A program made the position numbers and the translations under genes. This document shows positions 1-5,700 of a stretch of 5,978 bases of DNA, piece after piece. The stretch spans positions 1 to 5,978 of the forward strand of contig CAMAFU010000122.1 of NCBI GenBank assembly GCA_945833725.1, written 5' to 3'. Under the pieces are notes generated by a model. It saw nothing but the letters and a program-made list of their open reading frames with translations, was not told the DNA's origin and made no database searches. How positions within the stretch are numbered: the stretch's first letter is position 1; each line of letters starts with the position of its first letter. The DNA is from an uncultured Treponema sp. GTDB taxonomy: Bacteria; Spirochaetota; Spirochaetia; Treponematales; Treponemataceae.

Positions 1-60
1 TTTATTTTCCAGGCAGCACAGGTGTTGCTTTTGGAACTTTATAAGGAATTGTATACCTAA
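1..60 (+). CDS. Possible 3' end of an upstream gene (partial, product unknown)
   Basis: The first frame is open from the window edge to a TAA at 58-60 and reads FIFQAAQVLLLELYKELYT, an amphipathic helix-like tail. A second frame, from base 3 to a TAA at 42-44, reads YFPGSTGVAFGTL and is an equally reasonable C-terminus with third-position bases more typical of a low-GC gene. Only one can be real and the window does not decide between them. A weak hairpin with a T-run at 95-122 would suit a gene ending here. No family can be named from so few residues. Confidence 0.25.
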   Translation, partial: FIFQAAQVLLLELYKELYT

Positions 61-94
61 ATGTCTTTTCTTTTTTTTAGCTTTGAATTTTTAT

Positions 95-122
95 CGGCTA
101 TTTTTTAGCTGACATTATTTTT
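95..122 (+). terminator. Weak candidate intrinsic terminator
   Basis: CGGCTA (95-100) pairs with TAGCTG (106-111), with one G-U pair and a five-T loop. Six T residues follow at 117-122. The stem is short and the T-run starts five bases after it, so this is a weak terminator at best. Its place shortly after a possible upstream gene end is the main support. Confidence 0.25.
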
Positions 123-170
123 TACAGTTTGCGTTGCAGACTTATATTTTATGTTATGCGTTTTTTTGCG

Positions 171-300
171 GCAGGGATTGAAAGGGCTGTCGTAAGACAG
201 TTCGTAAGCAGCTTTGCTGCGTCGAATGAAGCGGTAGCGGAACCCTGCAAAGCCCGGTTTTTGACCTGTATGCGCAGGCAGACTGGTCAAAAAGCCGCCC
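171..300. repeat. GC-rich, hairpin-dense intergenic island (possible dispersed repeat or structured RNA)
   Basis: This 130-base block is about 55% G+C (72 of 130 bases), while the sequence on both sides is about 20-25%. It holds several inverted repeats: CTGTC/GACAG with a GTAA loop (187-200), GCAGC/GCTGC with a TTT loop (208-220), GCAGGG (171-176) with CCCTGC (243-248), GGGCT (184-188) with AGCCC (251-255), and TTTTTGACC (258-266) with GGTCAAAAA (285-293). The third and fourth pairs cross, so they could form a pseudoknot or be alternatives. A minus-strand reading frame runs through it (290 down to 105), but it has no recognisable domain. The architecture resembles REP- or MITE-like dispersed elements or a structured RNA. 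With one copy in the window, neither can be shown. Confidence 0.5.
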
Positions 301-359
301 AGTAATTTTTAATTATTAATTCGATTTTTGATTCTATATTTATTATTTTAATTTTTTAT

Positions 360-364
360 GGGAG
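360..364 (+). promoter_or_regulatory. rho ribosome binding site
   Basis: GGGAG ends nine bases before the ATG at 374, a normal distance, and fixes the rho start. The site lies inside a tiny out-of-frame reading frame, ATG at 358-360 to TAA at 370-372 (Met-Gly-Val-Arg), which ends one base before the rho start codon. Confidence 0.65.
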
Positions 365-373
365 TACGGTAAA

Positions 374-2134
374 ATGGCTTTGATTAAGCGCCGTTTTGTG
401 GACAAGTCTGAAGACTCTTTAAAAAAAGATGATTCTTCAAGTCAGTTGGAATTTGATGTTCAGCCAGAGTCTTTTGAAAGTCCAGGGGTGTCTTCTAATG
501 AAGATGAAGGATTTAAAAAAACTGAGCAGACTGAAACTGTTGAAAACAATTCTTTTGCTTCTGAAACTGAAGGTGATTCGGTGAATTCTGAAGGTGAAAA
601 TTCAGAAAATATTCAGGCTGAAGGAAGTGAGGTTGCTCCTGTAAAAGTTGTTGTGCGACCTCGGCGGCGTGTTGTTTCCTCAAAAACGGAAAATCCTGCC
701 TTTAGGCCTGAAAATGAACGGTCTTATACGGAAAGACCTCAGCGTCAATATAACCGTCAGTCGTACAAAGACAGAATCGCTGCCAGAAATGCTGCCAGAG
801 ACGAAGCTACCGCTCAGGCTCAGATTATCGAAAATCCTGAAGAATATGAATCAAAACCAAGGCTTCTTATAAACGATCTTACAAAGATGAGTATGCCGGA
901 ATTAAGAAGTATGGCAATAAAATATGGCTGCCCGGAGGAAGATATTCCTTCCAAAAAAAAGCAGGAAGTTATTTTCTTTATACTTAAAGCTCATACAGAA
1001 ACTGGTGGTCTTATTTTTGCGTCCGGTGCTTTGGAAATTCTTCCTGACGGATATGGTTTTTTAAGATCTCCGCAGAACAGTTATTTGCCGGGACCTGATG
1101 ATATTTATATTAGTCCAAGCCAGATACGACTGTTTAATTTGAAAACAGGAGATACTGTTTATGGACAGATTCGTTCTCCAAAAGAAGGTGAGAAGTTCTT
1201 TGCCCTGCTTAGAATCGAAAGCGTAAATTTTGACGAGCCGAGAGTTGCACAGACCAGGGTTCCTTTTGAAAATCTTACACCTCTTTATCCAAACCAGAAA
1301 CTTCGTCTTGAAACTGTAAGCGATGAATATTCAGGAAGAATTGCAGATCTTTTTGCTCCTATTGGAAAAGGTCAGCGTCTTTTGATTGTTGCTCCTCCAA
1401 AAGCCGGTAAAACTATTCTTATGCAGAAAATTGCCAATGCCATTACAGCAAATAACCCGGAAGTGTATCTGATTGTGCTGCTTATTGATGAGCGTCCTGA
1501 AGAAGTTACGGAAATGGAAAGGGCAATAAAAGGGGAGGTTATTTCTTCTACTTTTGATGAACAGGCAACTCGCCATGTTCAGGTTGCAGAAATGGTTTTG
1601 GAAAAGGCAAAACGCCTTGTAGAACACAAAAAAGATGTTGTTATTTTACTTGATTCAATTACGCGTCTTGCCAGGGCTTATAACATAACTGTTCCGACTT
1701 CTGGAAAAGTTTTGTCTGGCGGTGTGGATTCCAATGCCCTTCATAAACCTAAAAGGTTTTTTGGTGCTGCCAGAAATATTGAGGAAGGCGGTTCTTTAAC
1801 TATTATTTCTACAGCTCTTATTGAAACAGGCAGCCGTATGGATGAAGTAATTTTTGAAGAGTTTAAAGGTACCGGCAACTCTGAAATTAATCTTGACAGA
1901 AGACTTGCCGAAAGAAGAATTTTCCCTGCCATCAACATAAAGAAATCCGGCACAAGAAAAGAAGAGCTTCTGCTTACAGAAGATGAACTTCAAAAAATAT
2001 GGATACTTAGAAAAGTTATAAGTCCTATGGAAGATGTTGAAACTATGGAACTTATTCTTACGCAGATGAAAAAGAGCAAGGATAATAAAGCATTCCTGGC
2101 AAATATGAATACAGGTGCTGCAGCTCTTGATTAG
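374..2134 (+). CDS. rho: Transcription termination factor Rho, with long disordered N-terminal extension
   Basis: Rho is a hexameric RNA helicase that loads on nascent RNA and, driven by ATP hydrolysis, ends transcription in the cytoplasm. The protein has 586 residues against 419 in E. coli. The extra length is an N-terminal extension of about 165 residues: an acidic, Ser/Asn-rich part (about 11-88) followed by an Arg-rich part (about 91-145). The Rho_N domain and the cold-shock-like RNA-binding domain follow (about 166-290, including LPDGYGFLRSP at 223-233). The ATPase core has Walker A APPKAGKT (340-347), IDERPEEVTEM (371-381), Walker B VVILLDSITR (422-431), the Q-loop segment SGKVLSGGVDSNALHKPKRF (443-462) and GTGNSEINLDRRLAERRIFP (499-518). 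The core matches E. coli Rho almost motif for motif, so it looks fully functional. The start is supported by GGGAG nine bases upstream. The gene looks monocistronic or is separated from the next gene by a 135-base spacer. Confidence 0.97.
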   Translation: MALIKRRFVDKSEDSLKKDDSSSQLEFDVQPESFESPGVSSNEDEGFKKTEQTETVENNSFASETEGDSVNSEGENSENIQAEGSEVAPVKVVVRPRRRVVSSKTENPAFRPENERSYTERPQRQYNRQSYKDRIAARNAARDEATAQAQIIENPEEYESKPRLLINDLTKMSMPELRSMAIKYGCPEEDIPSKKKQEVIFFILKAHTETGGLIFASGALEILPDGYGFLRSPQNSYLPGPDDIYISPSQIRLFNLKTGDTVYGQIRSPKEGEKFFALLRIESVNFDEPRVAQTRVPFENLTPLYPNQKLRLETVSDEYSGRIADLFAPIGKGQRLLIVAPPKAGKTILMQKIANAITANNPEVYLIVLLIDERPEEVTEMERAIKGEVISSTFDEQATRHVQVAEMVLEKAKRLVEHKKDVVILLDSITRLARAYNITVPTSGKVLSGGVDSNALHKPKRFFGAARNIEEGGSLTIISTALIETGSRMDEVIFEEFKGTGNSEINLDRRLAERRIFPAINIKKSGTRKEELLLTEDELQKIWILRKVISPMEDVETMELILTQMKKSKDNKAFLANMNTGAAALD

Positions 2135-2148
2135 TTTATGAATAGACA

Positions 2149-2191
2149 TTACGGTTTTGACTGAACAGTTGCGGCCGTAAGACTGTGTTTT
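2149..2191 (+). terminator. Alternative hairpins after rho; possible weak terminator or attenuator
   Basis: ACAGT (2165-2169) can pair with ACTGT (2182-2186), and four T residues follow at 2188-2191, giving a weak terminator. TTACGG (2149-2154) can instead pair with CCGTAA (2175-2180). The two stems interlock and are unlikely to form together as simple hairpins. GACTG also occurs twice (2159-2163 and 2181-2185) around CAGT, giving a further choice of partner. The short stems and T-run make strong termination unlikely. Confidence 0.3.
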
Positions 2192-2234
2192 AAATTATTT
2201 TTTCTAATGCGTTTATTCTGATGGTTTTTGTTTA

Positions 2235-2263
2235 TTGACCTGTTTATTTTATGGGGATAAATT
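2235..2263 (+). promoter_or_regulatory. Candidate sigma-70 promoter for the bactofilin cluster
   Basis: TTGACC (2235-2240) is a good -35 box. With a 17-base spacer, TAAATT (2258-2263) is a moderate -10 box. Transcription would then start at about 2270, on or next to the bactofilin ATG, which would give a leaderless or nearly leaderless message. That is a weakness of this call unless the real -10 box lies elsewhere. Translation signals here are also weak: GGGG (2253-2256) is 13 bases from the ATG. Confidence 0.3.
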
Positions 2264-2269
2264 ATAACA

Positions 2270-2629
2270 ATGTTTGATGTAAAAGATACGGATTTATTTG
2301 ATCTTGAAGAAGAGGATTTTGATACAATTTTAGCTCCTGATATTGTATTTAAAGGCAACATAAAGTTTACAAAACCTTTTCTTATTCGCGGTAAAGTTTT
2401 TGGGTCCATTGATGCAACAAGCGATCTGGTTGTGGATACAGATTCTTTTGTTAGTGCAGGAATTTATGCTGGCCGTGTACTTGTCAGGGGCAAAATTGAA
2501 GGAAATATTACGGCATCTGACATTGTTTTTGTAACATCTTCCGGTTCTGTTTCCGGTGATATAACTGCAAAGCAGGTAGTTTTAGAGCCGGGGTCAAGAT
2601 TTTCTGGAAAGTGTACTATGGTGGATTAA
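2270..2629 (+). CDS. Bactofilin-family polymer-forming cytoskeletal protein
   Basis: Bactofilins self-assemble without nucleotides into filaments, usually at the membrane, and act in cell shape, polarity or placing of wall enzymes; in Leptospira a bactofilin affects helical shape. This protein has 119 residues, small but normal for the family. After an acidic head (1-20, with LFDLEEEDFD) the sequence forms the repeating beta-helix core from about 22 to 117. Regular hydrophobic/Gly repeats are visible: IRGKVFGSI (39-47), VRGKIEGNI (72-80), SGSVSGDI (91-98) and PGSRFSGK (107-114). It starts MF, but the following residues are acidic and not the basic patch seen in some membrane-targeted bactofilins. 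The ATG has only a distant GGGG 13 bases upstream. The TPR gene follows after one base, indicating co-transcription and probable translational coupling. The family call is firm; the role in shape is inference. Confidence 0.92.
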   Translation: MFDVKDTDLFDLEEEDFDTILAPDIVFKGNIKFTKPFLIRGKVFGSIDATSDLVVDTDSFVSAGIYAGRVLVRGKIEGNITASDIVFVTSSGSVSGDITAKQVVLEPGSRFSGKCTMVD

Positions 2630-2630
2630 A

Positions 2631-3266
2631 ATGATTCAAAAAATATTGAAAAAAAATTGTCTGGTTTGTCTTTTGCTCATTTTTTCATCTTCTTTTTGTT
2701 TTTCTGAAAGAGCTGATGCCCTTGTTCTTTACAGACAGGCTCGGTACGCAGAAGCAATAAAAATATGTGAACAGGAAATTATAGAAGATCCTTCAAATAT
2801 TGATTCTTACTGTGTTTTGTGCTGGAGCCTTGTAAGGAACAGACAGTATGCCGAAGCTGAAGTCCGTTCTGCTGAAGCCAGAAAACTTAATTCAACAGAT
2901 GTAAGGCTTATTGAAATTCAAGCTGAAGCTAAATTTTACCTTGGAAAAAATACGGAGGCCTTGGAACTTTTTCAACTTTATTTGGCTAATGTTCCGGCAA
3001 ATGGTTCCAGAATAGGAAATGCCTATTACTATATGGGTGAAATTTATATCCGGCGGGGAATGTATAATCATGCGGATATTTCCTTTACAGCTTCTGTACA
3101 TACAGAACCTACAGTTGACTATTGGTGGACTCGGTGCGGTTATGCAAGAGAAATGGCCGGAAATTACGATCTGGCACTTCAGGCATATAATAAGGCTCTG
3201 GAGTTGAATCCTTCCCAACATGATGCTGAACGGGGAAAGGTTAGGGTTACTTCCAGACTCCGTTAA
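2631..3266 (+). CDS. Secreted tetratricopeptide-repeat (TPR) protein
   Basis: The protein has 211 residues. The N-terminus is a signal peptide: KILKK, then a hydrophobic core (about 10-22), with cleavage likely after CFS at 25, before ERAD. The lipobox fit is poor because F precedes C23, so a soluble periplasmic form is more likely than a lipoprotein. The rest is built from about five TPR units (roughly 27-57, 58-91, 92-125, 129-162, 163-196). The last is the clearest: YAREMAGNYDLALQAYNKAL followed by ELNP. TPR arrays are protein-binding scaffolds and no enzyme motif is present. The ATG lies one base after the bactofilin stop, and GGTGG (2620-2624), inside the bactofilin end, serves as ribosome binding site at six bases. 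The pairing suggests work with the bactofilin across or at the inner membrane, but the exported location means any direct contact needs a membrane partner. The specific function is not recognised. Confidence 0.88.
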   Translation: MIQKILKKNCLVCLLLIFSSSFCFSERADALVLYRQARYAEAIKICEQEIIEDPSNIDSYCVLCWSLVRNRQYAEAEVRSAEARKLNSTDVRLIEIQAEAKFYLGKNTEALELFQLYLANVPANGSRIGNAYYYMGEIYIRRGMYNHADISFTASVHTEPTVDYWWTRCGYAREMAGNYDLALQAYNKALELNPSQHDAERGKVRVTSRLR

Positions 3267-3282
3267 ATTTTTTGATTGCTTT

Positions 3283-4704
3283 ATGAAATTGACTGTTCAT
3301 TTTGAAACTCTCGGATGTAAGCTTAATCAGGTTGAAACAGAGGGAATGGCTTCCTATTTTAGCAAGGCCGGTTTTGCTGTTTCCATGACTCCTGTAACGG
3401 CAGAAACGGAATGTAATCATAATGTAATTCTTACCGTAATAAATACATGTACAGTTACTGCAAAGGCTGAACAGAAGGCCAGACGAATTATAAGGCTTTT
3501 ACTTTTAAAATTTCCTCAGGCTGCTGTGCTTGTTACAGGTTGTTATGCTCAAAACAACCCTGAAGAAATATCAAAACTTGATAAGCGGGTTTGTGTACTT
3601 GGGGGGCAACTTAAAGGTAAAATTTCTTATCTTCCTGAATTTATTTTGGCACAGAAAGAACTTATTGGGTGTGAACTGGCAGAAAAAATCAATAATTTTT
3701 TTATTGGAAAATATATCAGTCTTTCAAATAATTCTGCAGTTGAACCTTTTAGTCTTGTTCCCGCTGATTTTTTGCATCATTCCAGAGCATCTGTGAAAAT
3801 TCAGGATGGGTGCAACTGTATATGTACATATTGTGCCATTCGTATTGCCAGAGGAAAATCTGTAAGTCTTGATGCCGGTAAAGTAATAGAGCAGATAAAG
3901 AATATAGAAAAGTCCGGCTATAATGAAGTTGTAATTACAACAGTGAATATTGCTCAATATGAAAGTGTCTGGAACGGAAAAAAAATATTGTTTGCAGGGT
4001 TATTAAAATTAATCTTGCAGAATACATCCGGTATTCGGATTAGAATTTCCAGTCTGTATCCTGAAATTGTTAATGAAGAATTAGGTGAAATACTTGCTGA
4101 TTCAAGAATATGTCCTCATTTTCATCTTTCGGTGCAAAGTGGAAGCGATAAAATTCTTGCAAAAATGAAGCGGCCATACAAAATTCAGGCAGTATATGAT
4201 GCTTGCAGGATTTTAAAAAAGGTTAAGGAAAATCCATTTCTTGCCTGTGACATAATAACAGGATTCCCCGGCGAAACTGATGAAGATTTTAATCTTACGC
4301 TAAAAATGCTTGATGACTGTGGGTTTTCTTTTGTTCATGCTTTTCCTTTTAGTGCAAGAAAAGGAACAGAAGCTTATAATATGCGGCCTATGGTTCCAAA
4401 TTCTATTTCAAAAAAACGGGTAGCTGCGTTGGAAGAGTTTAATAAATCTGCCAAAGAAAAATATTATTCGTATTTTTTTGGTAAAACACTTTATGGAATT
4501 CTTGAAAATGTGCATAAACCGAATCTCCTTCTGAAAAACAATATTGTTCATGTTGTTACAGATAATTTTCTTCATTGCCGAATTCCTGTTTTAAACGGAC
4601 AGAATGTGCCTTCTCCTGGCAGTCTGGTAAAAGTGAAAATTATTTCCAGCCTTCTGGGAAAAGAGAATGCCGGTGAGTGGGATTTGCAGGGTGAGTTGGT
4701 TTAA
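3283..4704 (+). CDS. mtaB: tRNA t6A37 methylthiotransferase MtaB (radical SAM)
   Basis: MtaB adds a methylthio group to N6-threonylcarbamoyladenosine at tRNA position 37, using two [4Fe-4S] clusters and S-adenosylmethionine. From this start the protein has 473 residues. The N-terminal domain has the three cluster cysteines: C12 in LGCKLNQ, C56 in NTCTVT and C87 in TGCYAQ. The radical SAM motif is C177-x3-C181-x2-C184 within QDGCNCICTYC, with one extra cysteine (C179). GFPGE is at 327-331 and a TRAM RNA-binding domain ends the protein (about 402-473). LGCKLNQ followed by VETE near the N-terminus separates it from MiaB and RimO. I chose ATG 3283 over an in-frame ATG at 3220 because family members begin just before the LGCK motif, and the longer form would add 21 unrelated residues overlapping the TPR gene. 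No Shine-Dalgarno is visible near 3283; translation probably depends on ribosomes ending at the TPR stop 16 bases upstream. The usual GVN motif reads TVN (residues 220-222). Confidence 0.92.
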   Translation: MKLTVHFETLGCKLNQVETEGMASYFSKAGFAVSMTPVTAETECNHNVILTVINTCTVTAKAEQKARRIIRLLLLKFPQAAVLVTGCYAQNNPEEISKLDKRVCVLGGQLKGKISYLPEFILAQKELIGCELAEKINNFFIGKYISLSNNSAVEPFSLVPADFLHHSRASVKIQDGCNCICTYCAIRIARGKSVSLDAGKVIEQIKNIEKSGYNEVVITTVNIAQYESVWNGKKILFAGLLKLILQNTSGIRIRISSLYPEIVNEELGEILADSRICPHFHLSVQSGSDKILAKMKRPYKIQAVYDACRILKKVKENPFLACDIITGFPGETDEDFNLTLKMLDDCGFSFVHAFPFSARKGTEAYNMRPMVPNSISKKRVAALEEFNKSAKEKYYSYFFGKTLYGILENVHKPNLLLKNNIVHVVTDNFLHCRIPVLNGQNVPSPGSLVKVKIISSLLGKENAGEWDLQGELV

Positions 4705-4746
4705 AAATCATAATCAGTTTTTTCTTTACATTCTACTTTTAAAATA

Positions 4747-4775
4747 TTGATATATAGGTGAATTTGTTTTAAACT
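4747..4775 (+). promoter_or_regulatory. Candidate sigma-70 promoter for the HU gene
   Basis: TTGATA (4747-4752) and TAAACT (4770-4775) stand 17 bases apart, a good match to the housekeeping consensus in spacing and in most positions. It would give a leader of about 60 bases before the HU ATG. A second TTGACT at 4821 is too close to the gene to serve. No terminator is visible after mtaB, so some HU transcripts may come from read-through. Confidence 0.45.
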
Positions 4776-4786
4776 TAAAGTTACGG

Positions 4787-4801
4787 GGTGTAATTTATAC
4801 C
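4787..4801. promoter_or_regulatory. Imperfect palindrome in the HU leader
   Basis: GGTGTAATTTATACC is a 15-base imperfect inverted repeat centred on one T, with six of seven arm positions pairing. It lies just after the start point expected from the promoter at 4747-4775, so it could be an operator or part of an RNA hairpin. Short AT-rich palindromes arise often by chance, so support is limited. Confidence 0.22.
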
Positions 4802-4830
4802 TTTGTGATTTTTAAATTTATTGACTTAAA

Positions 4831-4837
4831 AGAGGAG
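4831..4837 (+). promoter_or_regulatory. Strong HU ribosome binding site
   Basis: AGAGGAG ends five bases before the ATG at 4843. It is the strongest plus-strand Shine-Dalgarno in the window and settles the HU start. Strong initiation fits an abundant nucleoid protein. Confidence 0.8.
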
Positions 4838-4842
4838 TTAAA

Positions 4843-5118
4843 ATGAACAAGTCAGAATTGATTGATGCAATGGCAAAAAGTGCCGGTCTTACAAAAAAAG
4901 ACACAGAAGCAGCCCTTAAAGCTTTTGTTGAGAATGTTTCAATTGCGCTGGAAAAAGGCGATGATGTTTCTCTTATTGGTTTTGGTACTTTTTCTGTTGG
5001 TGTTCGTGGTGAACGAAAAGGTAGAAATCCAAAAACTGGCGAAACTATTACTATTGCTGCGTCAAAATCACCTAAATTCAAGGCTGGAAAAGCTTTGAAA
5101 GATAAAGTAAACAAATAA
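4843..5118 (+). CDS. HU-family DNA-binding protein
   Basis: HU is a small dimeric protein that bends and compacts DNA in the nucleoid and helps replication, recombination and transcription. The 91 residues match the usual length of about 90. An N-terminal helical part (MNKSELIDAMAKSAGLTKKD, then a helix to about 38) leads into the family signature from GFGTFSV (46-52) to GRNPKTGE (60-67). This includes the arm tip R61-N62-P63, whose proline inserts between DNA bases in this family. The end, SPKFKAGKALKDKVNK, is also typical. HU and IHF subunits cannot be fully separated by eye; the GRNPKTGE arm and single-gene setting favour HU. A dedicated candidate promoter, a strong ribosome binding site and a strong terminator mark it as its own transcription unit. 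Confidence 0.96.
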   Translation: MNKSELIDAMAKSAGLTKKDTEAALKAFVENVSIALEKGDDVSLIGFGTFSVGVRGERKGRNPKTGETITIAASKSPKFKAGKALKDKVNK

Positions 5119-5146
5119 TCTGTATTTTTTACTGAACAAAAATTAT

Positions 5147-5198
5147 TGCCTGTGCTGACTTTTAAATATTTTTTAAGTCTGCACAGGCATTTTTTTTT
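5147..5198 (+). terminator. Strong intrinsic terminator of the HU gene, possibly bidirectional
   Basis: TGCCTGTGC (5147-5155) pairs perfectly with GCACAGGCA (5181-5189). After one T-T mismatch, GACTT (5157-5161) pairs with AAGTC (5175-5179). Nine T residues follow at 5190-5198. This is a textbook Rho-independent terminator 28 bases after the HU stop. The convergent minus-strand gene ends at 5212, and on that strand the same stem is followed a few bases on by a five-T run (complement of the A-run near 5138-5142), so it may stop both transcripts. Confidence 0.9.
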
Positions 5199-5211
5199 GC
5201 AAAGTTATTTT

Positions 5212-5688
5212 TTATTTGGCATTTATTGTTTCCAGTTCTTTTTCGGAAAGGGAGTTCCTGTTTACAAGAATTTTGCTTGCAGAAGGTATGGATGTTTCTG
5301 TATCGAAAAACTTTATCATTACCCATTCATTTTTTCTTAAGTCGCCAATTGTAAGCATTTCAGGGAGCATGTTTTGCGTTCTGCTGCGGTTTTGAGGCTG
5401 CATACAAGTGTGAATTCGTGTAAATGGTGTAACAGATATTTTTTGGTCTTTTCCTTCTGTATCTGTAATAACAACAGTCATGGATTTTGAATCTGCTGAT
5501 TTTACAGTTCCAATAACAACTTTTTCGGATTCATTTTTCATTCCGCCTCTTCCACAAAAATTTGTGCAGGAAGCTTGCTGGGGAAGAGGCTGCTGTCTGC
5601 CTCTGTTGTTTTTTCTGGCAAATGCAGATGATGTTCCTAATGCAGTAATGCAAATAAGAACCATAATGGTTTTTGAAGTTTTTTTCAT
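5212..5688 (-). CDS. Small exported DUF5666-like protein, function unknown
   Basis: The protein has 158 residues. A signal peptide is clear: MKKTSK, a hydrophobic stretch to about 20, and cleavage after SAFA at 24, so it is probably periplasmic. A short basic, Gln/Pro-rich linker (25-40) and a cysteine pair, C41-x3-C45, come before a beta-rich domain at about 55-143. That domain has the DUF5666 pattern: IGTVKSADSKSMTVVITDTE, then a T-x-I segment (residues 90-92), a DLRKNEWVMIKF segment (116-127) and a closing ASKILV (137-142). The usual Gly before the Trp is N120-E121 here. A third mature cysteine is C95. No enzyme motif is seen; such domains are thought to be OB-like folds, but no reaction is established. 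The start is fixed by a perfect AAGGAGG five bases upstream. The gene stands alone, converging on HU, with an unusual two-hairpin leader. Confidence 0.82.
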   Translation of the reverse strand: MKKTSKTIMVLICITALGTSSAFARKNNRGRQQPLPQQASCTNFCGRGGMKNESEKVVIGTVKSADSKSMTVVITDTEGKDQKISVTPFTRIHTCMQPQNRSRTQNMLPEMLTIGDLRKNEWVMIKFFDTETSIPSASKILVNRNSLSEKELETINAK

Positions 5689-5693
5689 GTTTA

Positions 5694-5700
5694 CCTCCTT
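5694..5700 (-). promoter_or_regulatory. Perfect ribosome binding site of the DUF5666-like gene
   Basis: The minus strand reads AAGGAGG, ending five bases before the ATG (5688-5686). It is complementary to the 16S rRNA tail over seven bases. Its first four bases can also pair with CCTT on the far side of the upstream hairpin. Confidence 0.8.

Larger units (their letters stand above)
61..373. other. Gene-free region upstream of rho
   Basis: No credible coding sequence is present in these 313 bases. The region has three parts: a T-rich stretch (61-170) with the weak hairpin at 95-111, the GC-rich island (171-300), and a very AT-rich segment (301-357) that should contain the rho promoter. I cannot assign -35 and -10 boxes there with confidence, because almost any position in such AT-rich DNA resembles a -10 box. 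There is no obvious Rho-type autoregulatory leader peptide apart from a four-codon frame at 358-372. Confidence 0.5.

Noticed and set aside
105..290. Minus-strand frame of 61 codons in the region before rho
   Set aside because: It runs straight through the inverted-repeat island, has no recognisable domain, and its composition follows the repeat, so it is more likely a by-product of that structure.
1331..2149. Long minus-strand open frames across rho
   Set aside because: They lie opposite a strongly conserved gene, have no domain signal and read as shadows of rho codons.
2621..2740. Lipoprotein signal in the TPR protein (cysteine 23)
   Set aside because: The residue before the cysteine is Phe, which fits poorly even with relaxed spirochaete lipoboxes; ordinary signal peptidase cleavage after residue 25 is a better fit.
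3220..3282. Longer mtaB start at 3220
   Set aside because: The added 21 residues overlap the TPR gene in another frame, have no ribosome binding site at a suitable distance, and precede the point where MtaB proteins normally begin.
4705..4742. Terminator after mtaB
   Set aside because: There is a T-run at 4714-4719 but no stem before it.
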